Origin: Tamarix chinensis
Lineage: Eukaryota > Streptophyta > Magnoliopsida > Caryophyllales > Tamaricaceae
Direction: 5' to 3'
Assembly: GCA_030549775.1 (NCBI GenBank)
Contig: CM060173.1
Location: 42,361,110 to 42,425,109 of the forward strand
Length of the DNA: 64,000 bases
Shown here one piece after another: positions 12,481 through 24,347 of this stretch. Each line of letters opens with the position of its first letter. Within the stretch, counting starts at the first letter, position 1. The notes under the pieces were generated by a model that was not told where the DNA came from, searched no databases, and saw nothing but the letters and a program-made list of their open reading frames with translations. Position numbers and translations under genes: made by a program.

Positions 12481-13412
12481 TGTAACACCTTAAAAATCTA
12501 ACAAGTAGGGAAATGGTTGGGTAAGTTAAGTTTTGGAGGTCTTCCTAAGGCTAGGATAAGCCACATTGTTAGAACCTTCAACAAGTGTTGAGGCAAGCTA
12601 TAACTGTCATCCTCCCTTCTTAGCTACCATCTATGTGTAGTCCCTAGCATTATCCACCACTAGTTTGGCATGCCTCAAGGTAGATATCCTCTTGTTATGG
12701 GCTTCAATACGGCCAATTGTCATTCCTTTTAACAACCCTATAATCGTGATCCTTTATTTTAAGTGATTAATGTCTTATTAAATAAATTGTATCCTGGTAT
12801 CATCATGCAGACATAAAAATTACTATACAAGGCACATAAACCAAAATTAACAAAAAATAAACAAGGCATAAACAACATAACCAGAAGATAGTTGGACCAT
12901 TCCCTAAGGAAAAATTCCATAATTCCACAACAAACCCTAATTTCACAAGATGGTCATAACTTCTACCACAATACTCATCTAACCATCAATTTTAGTACAC
13001 CACCTATGATAATATTATTAATGGCATATTGAAAGATTAAGGTATAACTCTAATGTCATATACATGTGCTAACAAGACTATATCTAGGATTATTATTCAC
13101 AATTTAAGCCATTCTCTCCTTTTTTAGACTTATGATAGATGAGATTTATTGATTATTTTCATGTCTAAAAATATCATTTATCCCTCATTTATTCTATTAG
13201 ATTTAATCTTTTTGTCGAGTTTTCCTCCTTTGAATAAATTTTACAAGAAAGAAAAGAATTGAAGAAATTCAAGGAGAAATCAAGGAAAAGAAGAAATCAA
13301 GTAGAGAACACATCAAGAAATGTCGAATCAAGGAGAGCAAAGTTGGAAAGGGAACAAATACATCAAGAGAAGCTAAGCTGAAACTTTCAAAGGAATTGAG
13401 TGGAAAGATGAA

Positions 13413-13547
13413 AAACACGGGGGTCCCGTTTTTCCATAACACGGACCGTGTTAACTATCCCGAGTATCGATCTTTAAATCCTTGTCAGCAGAGCAGTTGG
13501 AAGAAAACATGGGGGTCCCGTGTTTCTAAAACATGGACCGTATTTTC
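13413..13547 (+). repeat. Double-hairpin module pair in LTR C1
   Basis: Two copies ~91 bp apart (13413-13452, 13505-13547). Each has a first half ACAYGGGGGTCCCGTKT (stem ACACGGG/CCCGTGT) and, about four to six bases on, a second half ACACGGACCGTGTT-like (stem ACACGG/CCGTGT). The same arrangement is found in the other family-C LTRs. Confidence 0.8.
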
Positions 13548-14612
13548 ATTGAAAAACGCGTAACTGTCCACGCGACTTGTTTCTGATAAAATTTTATCTG
13601 AAAAGAGAGTTCGGGACAGAGGGAAAAAGATCGAAAAACATTTGGAATGTATTGTTCTTCCTTTATTCCTTTAGAACATACATAAAATGCACAATTCCGA
13701 CCTTTGATCTTCTTGAATTCTATTTGATGATTTGACATTCTGCACTTCAATTGATAAGTTTCCTCTATTCCTTTGTAAATTTCAGTATCTTTGTTTTTGT
13801 TGAATCTAAGTTGTTTTTCTGTAGTTTTAATTGTATTCACTATAGTATTATCTAATTGTTGCAAGAATAGAATTTGTGAATGCATTGTTGTTATCAATTT
13901 CTAAGACTTTTGTGTAATTGTATAAATTGTGAATATGCAGAAATTTGAGTAATTAGAACAAGGTAGGATGAATTGAGGATGGAATTATAACCTAATTATC
14001 ATTTTATACTTTAAATGTTTGATTCTAGATGATGTTTAATTGAATTAATGGATCGAATTGAATGATTCTGTATCATAGATTAAGATTCTTAAACTAATTA
14101 GATTGATCACCTATTTGGTTTAGGACTTAGTATTTGCTAAGACAATGAAATTAACCCATAATTGTTAATTAATTTGTCTATAGTAGCAAGAAGATTAATT
14201 ATTAATCTTATCCATTAATTCGTGCAATTGCATGATCCGAGCTTTTGTGATTATGATTGTAGTTGGCTGCTTCCCGTTTATAATGCTACCATTAATTGAA
14301 TCTAGTATTCGTAATCTAGGTTATTAAATGGGTGCAAAAAAAATTGAGAGCATATTCAATTTATTAAGGTTGAGAGGAAGTATAGGAATTCGTTATTCTT
14401 AGTTTCCTAAGTCAACATTAAATTGTTTAGAATCATTCTTCTTATGTGAATGTATGACATTTTAATTCCATCACCAATTCAGTCCTCCCCTAATTGTCAA
14501 TTCGTGATTAAAGACTTAGTATAATCGAATTTAGTATAAGAATCAATGAAATTGTATAAACGGGGTTATAACATCAATAGCAAAATTAGTGATTAAAATG
14601 TCATTCCTTGTG

Positions 14613-14623
14613 GGTTCGACTCC
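14613..14623 (+). promoter_or_regulatory. B-box-like GGTTCGACTCC near the LTR 3' end
   Basis: Matches the RNA polymerase III B-box pattern GGTTCRANNCC. It is present at the same place in all three family-C LTRs (14613, 17827, 47289). Function is not shown by the sequence; it may simply be a conserved LTR segment. Confidence 0.35.
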
Positions 14624-14701
14624 TTCTTGCCATATACTACGTATTTGGGAATTAGGATTTATTTATTAAATTTGTTGTGCATACGACAGTGCATCAACTT
14701 A

Positions 14702-16337
14702 TGCTTCTCATAATTACTCTGAATATTCCACATGGCATACTTAACACATTTTAACCCAATATCACATTAAAATACTAAATATTCTAGAATTAACCCATAG
14801 TAACAAAGATGTCCCTATCTTACCATAATGCCTCAAAGTTACACTTTAGATAACTTATATCCCACTCAACCACTATGTAATCATAACACTTAAGAAATAG
14901 TTTATGACGATCAATAACTATCATGCCATAATTATTCCTCCACATTATCACAAAATGTCTAAAATACCCTTAAGACAACCAAAATATCTAAATTACAACT
15001 AATGCAGAAGCATCTAATAAATCTAATGATTGTCATGTTCATCTTAATTCTTAATGTAAGGAAGAATTAGCTTTCGTAATGTTGGAGCCTATCATGTTAA
15101 ATATTCTTAATAATGTGTATATGCTTAGTATTGAAAACCAGTCAAGTTGTTCTTGTAGGTATGCACATATTTGCAAGAGAAAGATTTTAATACACTTTAA
15201 TGTGTATAAGTATTCAAATCATACAAGACTATGGCATACATGGGATGATACTTTACAATAAGAAGATATAGTGATGATTCTCATTAGTTATATTAACTTG
15301 TTGTAAACCCTAACCCTAAGTGTATTTTATGTAAGTTAGGTTTTGATATAACTTCCTGTATGTATCATAGTTAATTGTATAGCTTTGTAATATTAATCCT
15401 TAGTGTCATTTAGCCAATGATATTATGATTAGGATTAATTGTTATATGGGCTTATTTCAACCAAGATTAATGGGCTTGAATTAAGGTTAAGGACCGGTTG
15501 ATTGAGCTTGTTCAACCAGCTGGAACCTTCCTATATATACACTCACTTGTGCGTATAAAATCATAAGATGAATATACAGAATTTGAAAACAACTTTGAGC
15601 ACAGCTAGCTTGCATCTATCTCTCTCAATTTGAGTCGTCATTGAGTAAGAAAAGTCCGGGACATTACCTTCCTCCACTGAACTCAAGCTTCAACATTTTT
15701 GAAGCCCGATTCAAACCAGTTGAACCTACCTATCTTTGCAACCTGTTTTCTTCATTGATAATCCATCTTAAGCCTTCTTTTCTTTTGCTTAATTTTTTGG
15801 GTGACATCTTCGATACATTAGTCTTCAATCCAACCTTCCTATACTTTGATAAACACATCAACCACAAAACCTAAAATCCAATATCATTACTCCCCCCTTC
15901 AATTTTTTCTTCACCATAGAACTTAACCATAATTATTGCCCACTTTTCATACCTATCAAGACCATACATCTTGCTAACACACTTAGATTTTCAAGATAAG
16001 ATTTACCATAAGAAATACCATATAAACTCATATTTTCTCATAAAATTGATTTCTATGACATAATACCACATTATCATACAATGACATTATCAATATACAA
16101 TAACAAACATGAGACTACACACAAGTTCATAGACAAAATTCACAACCCTAACTACAACATATATCCTTACCCTAGTATCTTTGATCTCAAAGTAAGAAAA
16201 AAGGCCCTCTTCCTCTAAGGATGCCAAAAAATCACCTAGACCAAGAGAGAAATTTAATGTTAGTCTAAAGGATAGTCAAGAAAATAAAGGAAAATAAAAA
16301 AGAAAATGGAATATGGAAGACAGAGACCGAGAGTAGG
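14702..16337 (+). other. No gene; AT-rich, contains a promoter-like segment
   Basis: No coding sequence is supported. A segment beginning TGTTGGAGCC (near 15078) runs to a TATATATACACTCAC element at about 15532-15546, followed by pyrimidine-rich sequence, which resembles the U3/R part of a copia-type LTR. No second terminus or target duplication was identified. Confidence 0.3.
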
Positions 16338-17910
16338 CGATATACGGAATTTATATGTTATTTTCCTAAGTAAAAATGTCATTTATTCCTCATTATTTTT
16401 AGAAGATTTAATCTTTTCTCAAGTTTTTCTCTTTTGGATAGATTTTGCAGGAGAAGATAAAAATGAATAAATTTAAAGGAGAAATCGATGGAAAGAGAAA
16501 ATGAAGCAAAGAACACATTAAGAGATATGGAATCAATGGAAGAAAATACCACAAATGAAGAATATATATCAAAGGGAATATTGTGTTGAAATTTCATGAA
16601 GAAATACGGAAGGAACAAGAAACACCCCCCCCCCCCCCCCCGCGCGTTTCATAAACACGACCCATGTTTTCTGTCAGCACAGAAAATTTCAACTTTTAAA
16701 ATTTAGCATTTGGTAGAGAATTCAAGAAAAAATACAGAGGTCCCATATTTCATAAACACAGACCATATTTTTCTTAAATTCTATAACCATTCGCACACCT
16801 TTTCCCTGATATATTTCTAAAGTCTGAACATTCGAAAGTTAGTTCTAGGGAGTTCGAGAATAAGATTCTCTCTTTCTCTCTATATTCTCTGGATACCACA
16901 TGTAATTTGTAATTCCAATTCTCTTTCTCTCCATTGTATTCAATTGAACAATCAACACTTTGCAATTCAATTTGATAAGTTCTTCTCCATTCCTCTATTA
17001 ATTGTAATTTTTGATTTCGATTGAATGCAAATAAATTCTCTCTATTGCATTATTAATTTTTTTATGTTTGGTGTTTCATTGTTAATTTATTTGTAATCAT
17101 TGATGTTAATTATAGATTATTACATTTAATTGTGTGTTGTTGTAATTATGTATATAGTATAAGGTAGGAGGTTTTGATGATGGAATTAGGGTTTTGGATA
17201 TGACAACGTAATTTGAATTCATGATTCTAGATGAAATTTAATTGAATTAATGGGCGGAGTTGAATGATTTAGCATCATAGTTTAAGAATATAAACTACTT
17301 AGACTGATCACCTATCTAATTTAGATCTTAATCTATGATAGGAAAATATAATTAACCCATAATTGTTAATTAACATTTCCAGAGTAGCAAAAGATTAATT
17401 ATTAATCTTGTCCATTAATTCGTACGACTGCATGATCCGATCTTATATGATTATGGTCATAGTTGTCTACTTTCCATTTGTAATGCTGCCATTAATTGAG
17501 TCTAGTGTTCTTAACCTAGGTTATTAATTGGTTAGGTGATAAATTGAGAGCTTATTTAATTTATTAGAATTGAGATAAAGCAAATAGATGAATTATTATG
17601 AGTTTCTACAGGTCAATGTTAAATCATTTAGACTCATTCTTTTCTCCATGATTATTTGATATCCTAATTCCATAATCAATACCTTCCTGTCCTTATTCAT
17701 TAATTAGTGAGTACAGTTTTTATTATTTATCCATAGTTTATATATTGATGATAGAATTATATGTTATTGCATAACCGGGGTTTTAACATCGATTATAGAA
17801 TTATTGATTGTATATCATTCCTTATAGGTTCGACTCCTTCTTACCATATACTATGTATTTGGAAATTAGGATTTATTTATTAAATTTATTGTGCATATGA
17901 CAGCGCATCA
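16338..17910 (+). mobile_element. Solo LTR, Athila-like family C (copy 2), more diverged
   Basis: A 1573-bp relative of 13133-14696 and 45810-47372. The start is mutated to CGATATACGG (from TGATAAATGG); the end is GACAGCGCATCA. Flanks GTAGG and ATGGG share three of five bases, so the target duplication is weak. It has the paired hairpin modules (16620-16781), the first disrupted by a 16-C run, and the GGTTCGACTCC box at 17827-17837. No internal sequence is attached. Confidence 0.75.
16620..16781 (+). repeat. Double-hairpin module pair in LTR C2, with poly-C tract
   Basis: The first copy has lost its ACACGGGGG half to a poly-C run (16625-16641) but keeps 'cgcgtttcataaacacgacccatgtttt'-type spacing to the second half. 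The second copy (16732-16781) reads ACAGAGGTCCCATATTT then ACACAGACCATATTTTT. These are clearly the same modules, decayed. Confidence 0.65.
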
Positions 17911-19839
17911 ATGGGGACTAAGAAGAATGAAAAGGAACTTGAGTGCTTAATAAGGGAAACGATTAGTGAGATGAGGGGGAAAAGAAACAAGCTGGGTCAA
18001 CACTGTGGGGAATTAGAGAGGAAAGAAAGTGGCTTGTCTGACTGGAAAGAAATTCCACCTACCTAGAGAGTTAACCAACCTAGTAAGTCCACTCGCTCAA
18101 TAAGTTTAACTCACTCAATAAGACTACCTTGGATAAGAAGGGTACAACATAATTGGCTGAGAGGAATAAAAGCACAAGAGTTGGGACATGTGAAACAAAA
18201 AAGGTATTAGTGCATATGATGAATGAATGACAAAAAAATAAAGTTTACATCGAGGATTTTAGGAGGTGTTTGGCTAGGTAAGACATGAACTATAATGATG
18301 TGAACAAAAACAACGACACTGATGGTTGGTAGTTGGGAAATTGCTTAGAAGAAAATTCAACGGGGGTTTTCAAATGAACAAAGAAGAGAGAGTTTTGTGC
18401 TTGAAATTAATGAGGTAAGGAGAGAGAAAGAATGGGTATATATAGTTAGGGTGGTGTGCGATTGGCTAAAACATTAAAGGGTCGAGGTACTGATGGATTT
18501 AGGTAAGGCAAAGATTAGGGATTTAGGCAACATTTCCCCATGACACATCCCTATAATAAAGGGATGGGACAATGGTGATGAAGAAATTGGATTAGGAAAG
18601 CTTGTGGTTATAAGCTAGGCAAAAATAAAATTGCCAAAAAAAGAAAAACCACATAGGATGAAGGGAGAACAAGGGGAAAAAGAAGAAAGAAAAGGAAGAT
18701 AGATAAAAGGGAAAAATAAGAATAAGTGTAGGATTAGGATTAAAGTTTAGTTTAACCACATAGAATTAAGGTAAGGTAATTATGGTTAAAATATGGTTTT
18801 GTTATAATAGTTTATGGTAATATGGTTATTTATAATTTTAAGAATTAAGGTAAGGTTAGAATATTAATCACTTATGATTAAGGTTAGGTTAAATTCAAAG
18901 TATTACAACAAATTCTACAACTTTTTCACATTTGAAATATCTTTTTCTACAACAAGCACATTAGAGAAACACAACAAAAGATCAACTAGTGAAATATCAT
19001 ATGCCAATATTCCACTAAAGAGATTATATCTCGTCAATAACAACTAAAACATAACATGAAGTAGAAATAATAACAATGATAGTGTAATACCCATACTATT
19101 ATAATATTTATAGAATGGAAAGTTATGGTGTATAACAAAATTTGATAATGTTTGATCTTATTTATAAAGTATAATTGGGTATGAAGTAAATATGGTTTTG
19201 ATTAAAGTTGTACATTGAATTTTTTTTTTAAATGGACCAATCGACTAGTTCATCATTTCAGCAAAGGTTTTTTTTTATCGAAGTTATTAACTAGTTTAGG
19301 GAACGAATTGACTAGCTTGTAAAATGGTCGATTAGTTGGCCAACCTAATCAATTGTTGGCTGGGCTGAGTAATTTTCAAAGCTCAATATAATTTGAGAAA
19401 TTTCTTGTATAAAATGGAACTTGATAATCCAACTCCAAACTATTTTAGAGAATTCTTAACTCTTTTTATCATTTATTTAGCTTTAGTTGCTACCTCAAAC
19501 AAATTTGAGAGCTTGATTTTGATAATTGAGGGGAGGATGATCTCCTCTATTTCTTCTTCTTTCTCTCTCCTATACACACCTCAAGAAGTATGTTTTGATG
19601 CCAAACTGTCCCTACTTGGCTAAGAGATTACTTCCCACACTAATCTTCCATTTCCTTCCTTATGTTTGATATTTTTTGAAGGATTTAACCCACATTCTCT
19701 AGAAAATCACCATTTGATCTCTGAGATAGAAGTACACCTATTCTTGATAAATCCTCTCATTTAGCTTAGATTTACTCAATAAAATTAAGGTTTTCAATCT
19801 GTTGTATAAGCTCACTCATTCATTAGCCAATTCATTGGC

Positions 19840-19847
19840 TATAAATA
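19840..19847 (+). promoter_or_regulatory. TATA box of LTR B1
   Basis: GGCTATAAATAACCC with 'agccaattcattgg' immediately upstream. The identical core is at 56641-56653 in LTR B2, so it is the conserved LTR promoter. Confidence 0.65.
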
Positions 19848-21798
19848 ACCCTAATTAGCTCTTCTTCTCACTTTTCTTTCAGCCATTGAAATATCTCAAT
19901 CTTATAGCACTTGTGTTATTTCACTACTTTTTGAGCTTGCTTTTGAATTCTTTTCACACTTATAAGTCATTCTCTATATCCCTTTTACTTTATCCTTAAG
20001 CAAGAAATAGTTAGATTTAGGAAGTAGTTGAGTTATTTTTAGCTAAATCATTCTTTATTTTTCTCTCAAGTGTGGTAAGTCAATTTTCTTCCCTAATTTA
20101 AGTTTTTGATTTGTGAAAGTTATTCAATAACTTATAAGTTCTAACTTGTTATTTCTAAAGGTTTTGGAAGTTGAAAACTTTTAGCTTGAGTTTTTCCACT
20201 TTAGTAGGAAACTTTGCTAAAAAATCAAAGTGAGTCAGTATTACCTTTGAAATATAGCCTGAATAAACATGTGTCGTGACATTTTCTACAAAACATTAAG
20301 TTTATATACCTGCATGAGAGGTTGGCTTCTAATTGATGCATGTTGAATTAATTAAGAATCCTGAGAAAAATTTATGATTTTAGGAAAAGTAGGGTCGATT
20401 TGCTTGAAAGTGAATCATGATGCAGTTTAGGATCTTGTTAAATATTGGTATTTTGCTATGATATGGTATGGTTTGGAGGTGGTAAGATTGTATAGTGTGA
20501 TTCACATGAAACACTACAAAATTTGTGACTTGTGCCAATAGAAATTTACTCACAGATTTTTTTTCTGTTGGCAAAAGTTACTAATACCAACAGATAATTT
20601 TTTTTGTGGGCAATGAAGAAATTTTTCCCTACACAAATTTTTTATCTGTTGATAATAGTATGTTATGCCAATAGATCTTTTTGCCTACTTATATATCTAT
20701 GGGTATTAGTAACATTGTACCAACAAAACTAATACCCACTCATATATCTGTTGGTATTAGTATATAAGGAAGAAAAATGTTTCAACTATTGTTATATCTC
20801 ATGGCACAATAGATTTATTCCTCTTACTCATGAGATACTTCTCTTATTATGATAATTGCTAATTTTTATATGAAATACTAATAATATAATCTATAACCAT
20901 ATTTGTAATTATCATTATAATTATAATTAATATTATTATAAAAAAACTATGATAATCAAAATAATAATTATTATTCTTAAAATAATAAAAGTTATCATTA
21001 TAATAATGATAATAAATAATTATAGTAACTCTCATTATTATATGAATTATAATAAAAAATATTATAATAAAGGTAATAATCAGTCAAGTCAAACTTCGAA
21101 TGACCTATATGATGGGGGTCTCGCTACTTGATCAACGCGATGAGGGTCTAGGCAGCGGTGTACCCATGGTTGTAAGATATTCTTAAGCCTAATATTATTA
21201 TAGTTATTTATATAATTATTGTAATACCTCATATTTTTAAATTCAATTTCCTTAAACTTAATGATTATATTAATGAAATTTTATGAAAATGTTTAATTAT
21301 TTTATTTGTGATTGGTTTTATAGTTGTATTGATGATTTCAAATTCATATTGGAATTTATTTAATCATTTTCTATCGTGGATTACTCTAGAAAAATTCATT
21401 CACAATTATTACTTTTATGAAATTTATATGATCTTTGTTTCTATTTAAAAATATATTTCCATTTACGGAAATTATTTAAATTTTTTACAATTCCTTATAA
21501 TTTGATTTATATATTTTTCCAATTTCTTTTAATTATTATTTTGATATTTTATTTCTTTTTCCACAAGTTATATGATTTTTATTTAAAATATATTTCCATT
21601 TTCACTGTGTGTTTTTATTTTAATATTTTAAATTTGTTTCCTATTATAACTTTGTTGTGTGATTACGACTTTGTTTAGGAATTATATTTTATTAGCAAAA
21701 ATAAATTATTTTTTATTATAAAATCTCTTTAAAGTAGTAAAATCATTTTAACGATTTATTTGTTACAAATATTTCCTTCTTTGAATTTATTTATTTTA

Positions 21799-21960
21799 CA
21801 CTACAACAAACTGGTGCATTAACGACCAATTTAGTGACCAATTTTTGTTGTTGTTATTGATATATTATTAATGACCACTATTAAATGTCGTCGTGATTGG
21901 TATATTTATTACGACTAATATAATTTTTCATCGTTAATCATTAATTTATTGGTCGCTAAA
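21799..21960 (+). mobile_element. Second CACTA-type 5' end nested inside
   Basis: CACTACAACAAA at 21799 is followed by subterminal copies of 'gaccaatttagtgaccaa' and 'attggtcgctaaaaat' in both orientations. This subterminal word set differs from that of the outer element, so it appears to be another CACTA family. A matching TTTGTTGTAGTG end was not found before 27346, so the copy is truncated or degenerate. Confidence 0.5.
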
Positions 21961-22129
21961 AATGTTCAAACTCCATATATACATATATATATGTTTTATA
22001 ATAATTTCTTTTCAAATCTATAAAATTCAAAAAAATATAATATAATAAAAAATACTTAAACCCTTCAACTCCTTAAAATTTCTATAAAAAAAATTAAAAA
22101 AAAAACCAAAAATTCTCTCCTGTGCGCCT

Positions 22130-22460
22130 ACTACCCTCGCCCTTATATGTTTCTAATTTTCAGCCTAACCATCGTCCCTCGACCCCTGACCCTGGCCTCT
22201 TTCTGCTCTGCACCTTGAACACAGGTCGCACCACCATACCAGCCACCCCCACTTGAGCACACCACCACACCTGTTGTAGCTCATCGTCATCTTCCTCCAG
22301 CGGAGCAGCAATGAGCAACAGCAGCAGCCGTCACCAATGCACGAGGGCAGCTGCGGTGTGCCACCGCCTGTCAGCCTCTAGCACCGCTCGTCACCGATAA
22401 GTGGTCCTTGACCACCGTCGATGCTCCAAAACCCCTCACTCCGTCCAATCGCAGCAATTT
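22130..22460 (+). other. GC-richer, His/Pro-codon-like insert; no open gene
   Basis: A block much richer in C and G than its surroundings ('caccaccatacc', 'agcagcagccgtcacc'), resembling transcribed host sequence such as a 5' leader. It leads into 'gtataaatactcaaaccctaa', and a shorter related block follows at 22981-23095. No continuous frame or recognisable domain is seen. Confidence 0.35.
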
Positions 22461-22489
22461 GTTTGGTATAAATACTCAAACCCTAAATT

Positions 22490-23300
22490 CTGTGATAAGA
22501 TAATTTAGTTGTTTAAGTATATATGTGTGCTGTATGAGTGATTTGGAATGGATAATTGTATTGGTTATGGTTGATTTGTGAAAATTGGATTTGTGACCTA
22601 GCTATGTCCGGATTTATCGGTTTTATCCGATTAAGCTATTTTAGATAAATTGATTTTACATTATGCTTTAAAATGTATATAATTTCATGTTAGAAGTATC
22701 AAGTTAAAAACTTTGTGTGAAATTAATCGGAATTGGATTCTTAGATCAAAATTCTTGCAGGTTTTATCTGGATTTGTGAATTAGCTTATGATAAGCTAAA
22801 TTAGTTGTTAGATTATGTATATATGAGTTAGATGATTGATTTGGATGGGCTGATTGTGTTGTATATGGTTGATTTATGAAATTTGGATTTATAACCAAGA
22901 CTTATTGGTGTAGCTCGGCTTCATCCGATTTTAAGCAATTTTTACCGATTGATTCTATAAGATTCTTTTGGTACTAAATGAACGTACATCGAGCCACCAC
23001 AGCAACACACCGTCACTGCCGAAAGTCCAGTCTGACCACCTAAGCACTGTCGTTGCTCCTCCATGTCTTGGTTGAGCTCCTCTTGGTTTGTAATGGCAGA
23101 TTTTACGTGATATAATCTTCAAACCCTAACTCTGATTTTTTTTATTGAATTTTTGTTAATTAGCTTATGATTAGCTAAATTGGTTGTTAGATTATGTATA
23201 TATGAGTTAGATGATTGATTTGGATGGGTTTATTGTGCTTTATTTGGCTGATTTATGAAATTTGGATTTATAACCATGATTTATCAGTATAGCTCGGCTA
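22490..23300 (+). repeat. Three imperfect direct repeats (~130-150 bp)
   Basis: Units at about 22490-22620, 22775-22930 and 23155-23300 share 'agctaaattagttgttagattatgtatatatgagt', 'gatgattgatttggatggg', 'tggttgatttatgaaatttggatttataacc' and 'agctcggctt'-type words. Units 2 and 3 are close; unit 1 is more diverged. They look like a segment duplicated within the CACTA cargo, each preceded by a GC-rich 'caccac/cgtcac' stretch. Confidence 0.65.
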
Positions 23301-24347
23301 GTCGTCATGTTTTTTGTTTATTGCCAAGAATACAACCTTGGAGAGTCCTTGATTTTACTAATTATTTGTTGAAGCCATATATGCACGAACTTGACATAAT
23401 GTGCAACCCCAACTACAAGGAGCCTTCATTTGGTATTATTACCTTGTAATATAGACTCATAGGTTTCTTAGTTCTTGGCCCCATATATGGATGCTAGATG
23501 ATATTTGAATTAGTGGACAGGGTTTGAGGTTTGATTCCCCTTTCTCCCTCTTTCAATCTTATAATGCTTTTATGGCTCTTGTAGTCACCTATATGGTGCT
23601 TTGTATTCATCTTCATGAGCTCCCAATGTATAAATAAAAGCCCTATTTATGGATGTGGGGGTTTTAGTGGAGTTTCTCTTTGATATAGGATTTTGTCAAA
23701 TTCTTTTGTTAAAATCCTATCTTTGGCAATCTAGAAGAGCATCTGAATGTGTGAAGTGCTCCTTTAGAGTGTTTGTAAACTGACCTATCATGTGGAATAT
23801 AAAGATAGAACATTCTCTAAGTTTGTAAGATGCTCATTTTAGAGCATTTGTAAATTTAACTATTAGATGGAATCATAACATTCACTTATGAGAAGTTTGA
23901 GTTGGGACTTTAATGGTCGATAAATAGGAGATGGAAGATTTTGATGAAGGGATTAGTAAAGAGAAATTGATTCTAATTGGTTTCTTACCTCAAACTTTCT
24001 CATAGCTGCTACATGATTAACCTCATTTTGATATAATCAACTTCTATTAGTATGATGCCACGATATTACTAGACCACCATCGGTGACTTGCCTATGAGTT
24101 TGACCTCAAAAAAAAACTAGCCTTATTGAAAAAAGTCTTTTCATCCTCCAAATAGGAGATTGTTGAAAGTATGCACTTCAAGAGTGCTTCACTTTATAGA
24201 GACCTTCATCTCTAAAATTTCTTGTTTACAACTTTTCCACACTTATACATCCTTACTCTAAACAATTTTAAATTTCGATGTTGCTTTCTTTCACAATAAA
24301 GTGTTGAACCCAATTTCTTATTGTTGCATTTTTTATGAGATTTACAG

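Larger units (their letters stand above)
13133..14696 (+). mobile_element. Solo LTR, Athila-like family C (copy 1)
   Basis: A 1564-bp LTR beginning TGATAGATGAG and ending GACAGTGCATCA, with a perfect 5-bp target duplication ACTTA (13128-13132 and 14697-14701). It aligns end to end with the 3' LTR of the Athila-like element at 45810-47372, which starts TGATAAATGGG and ends GACAGTGCATCA. Shared landmarks are two hairpin modules at 13413-13547, the 'gaccggcacctatt'-position block reading 'gattgatcacctatttgg', and a GGTTCGACTCC box at 14613-14623. With no internal sequence and an intact target duplication it is a solo LTR, the product of LTR-LTR recombination. Confidence 0.85.
12481..18907 (-). 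mobile_element. Old minus-strand LTR-like remnant, broken by two LTR insertions
   Basis: The segment starts with TGTAACACCTTAAAAATC (12481) and ends with …TATTACA (18901-18907), complementary-type ends like those of the large LTRs here. A minus-strand TATATATACCC lies at about 18432-18442. Subtracting the two nested LTRs leaves ~3.3 kb, about the size of the family-B LTR. The flanks CTATG and ACAAA do not match, so the outer borders or the unity of the element remain uncertain. No coding sequence is supported. Confidence 0.35.

Noticed and set aside
13133..17910. One Athila-like element with LTRs C1 and C2 as its two ends
   Set aside because: C1 has its own perfect 5-bp duplication, and 14702-16337 contains no gag, pol, PBS or PPT.
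20949..21131. 60-codon frame rich in Ile/Lys
   Set aside because: Arises from AT-rich 'ataataattatt' sequence with no coding character.
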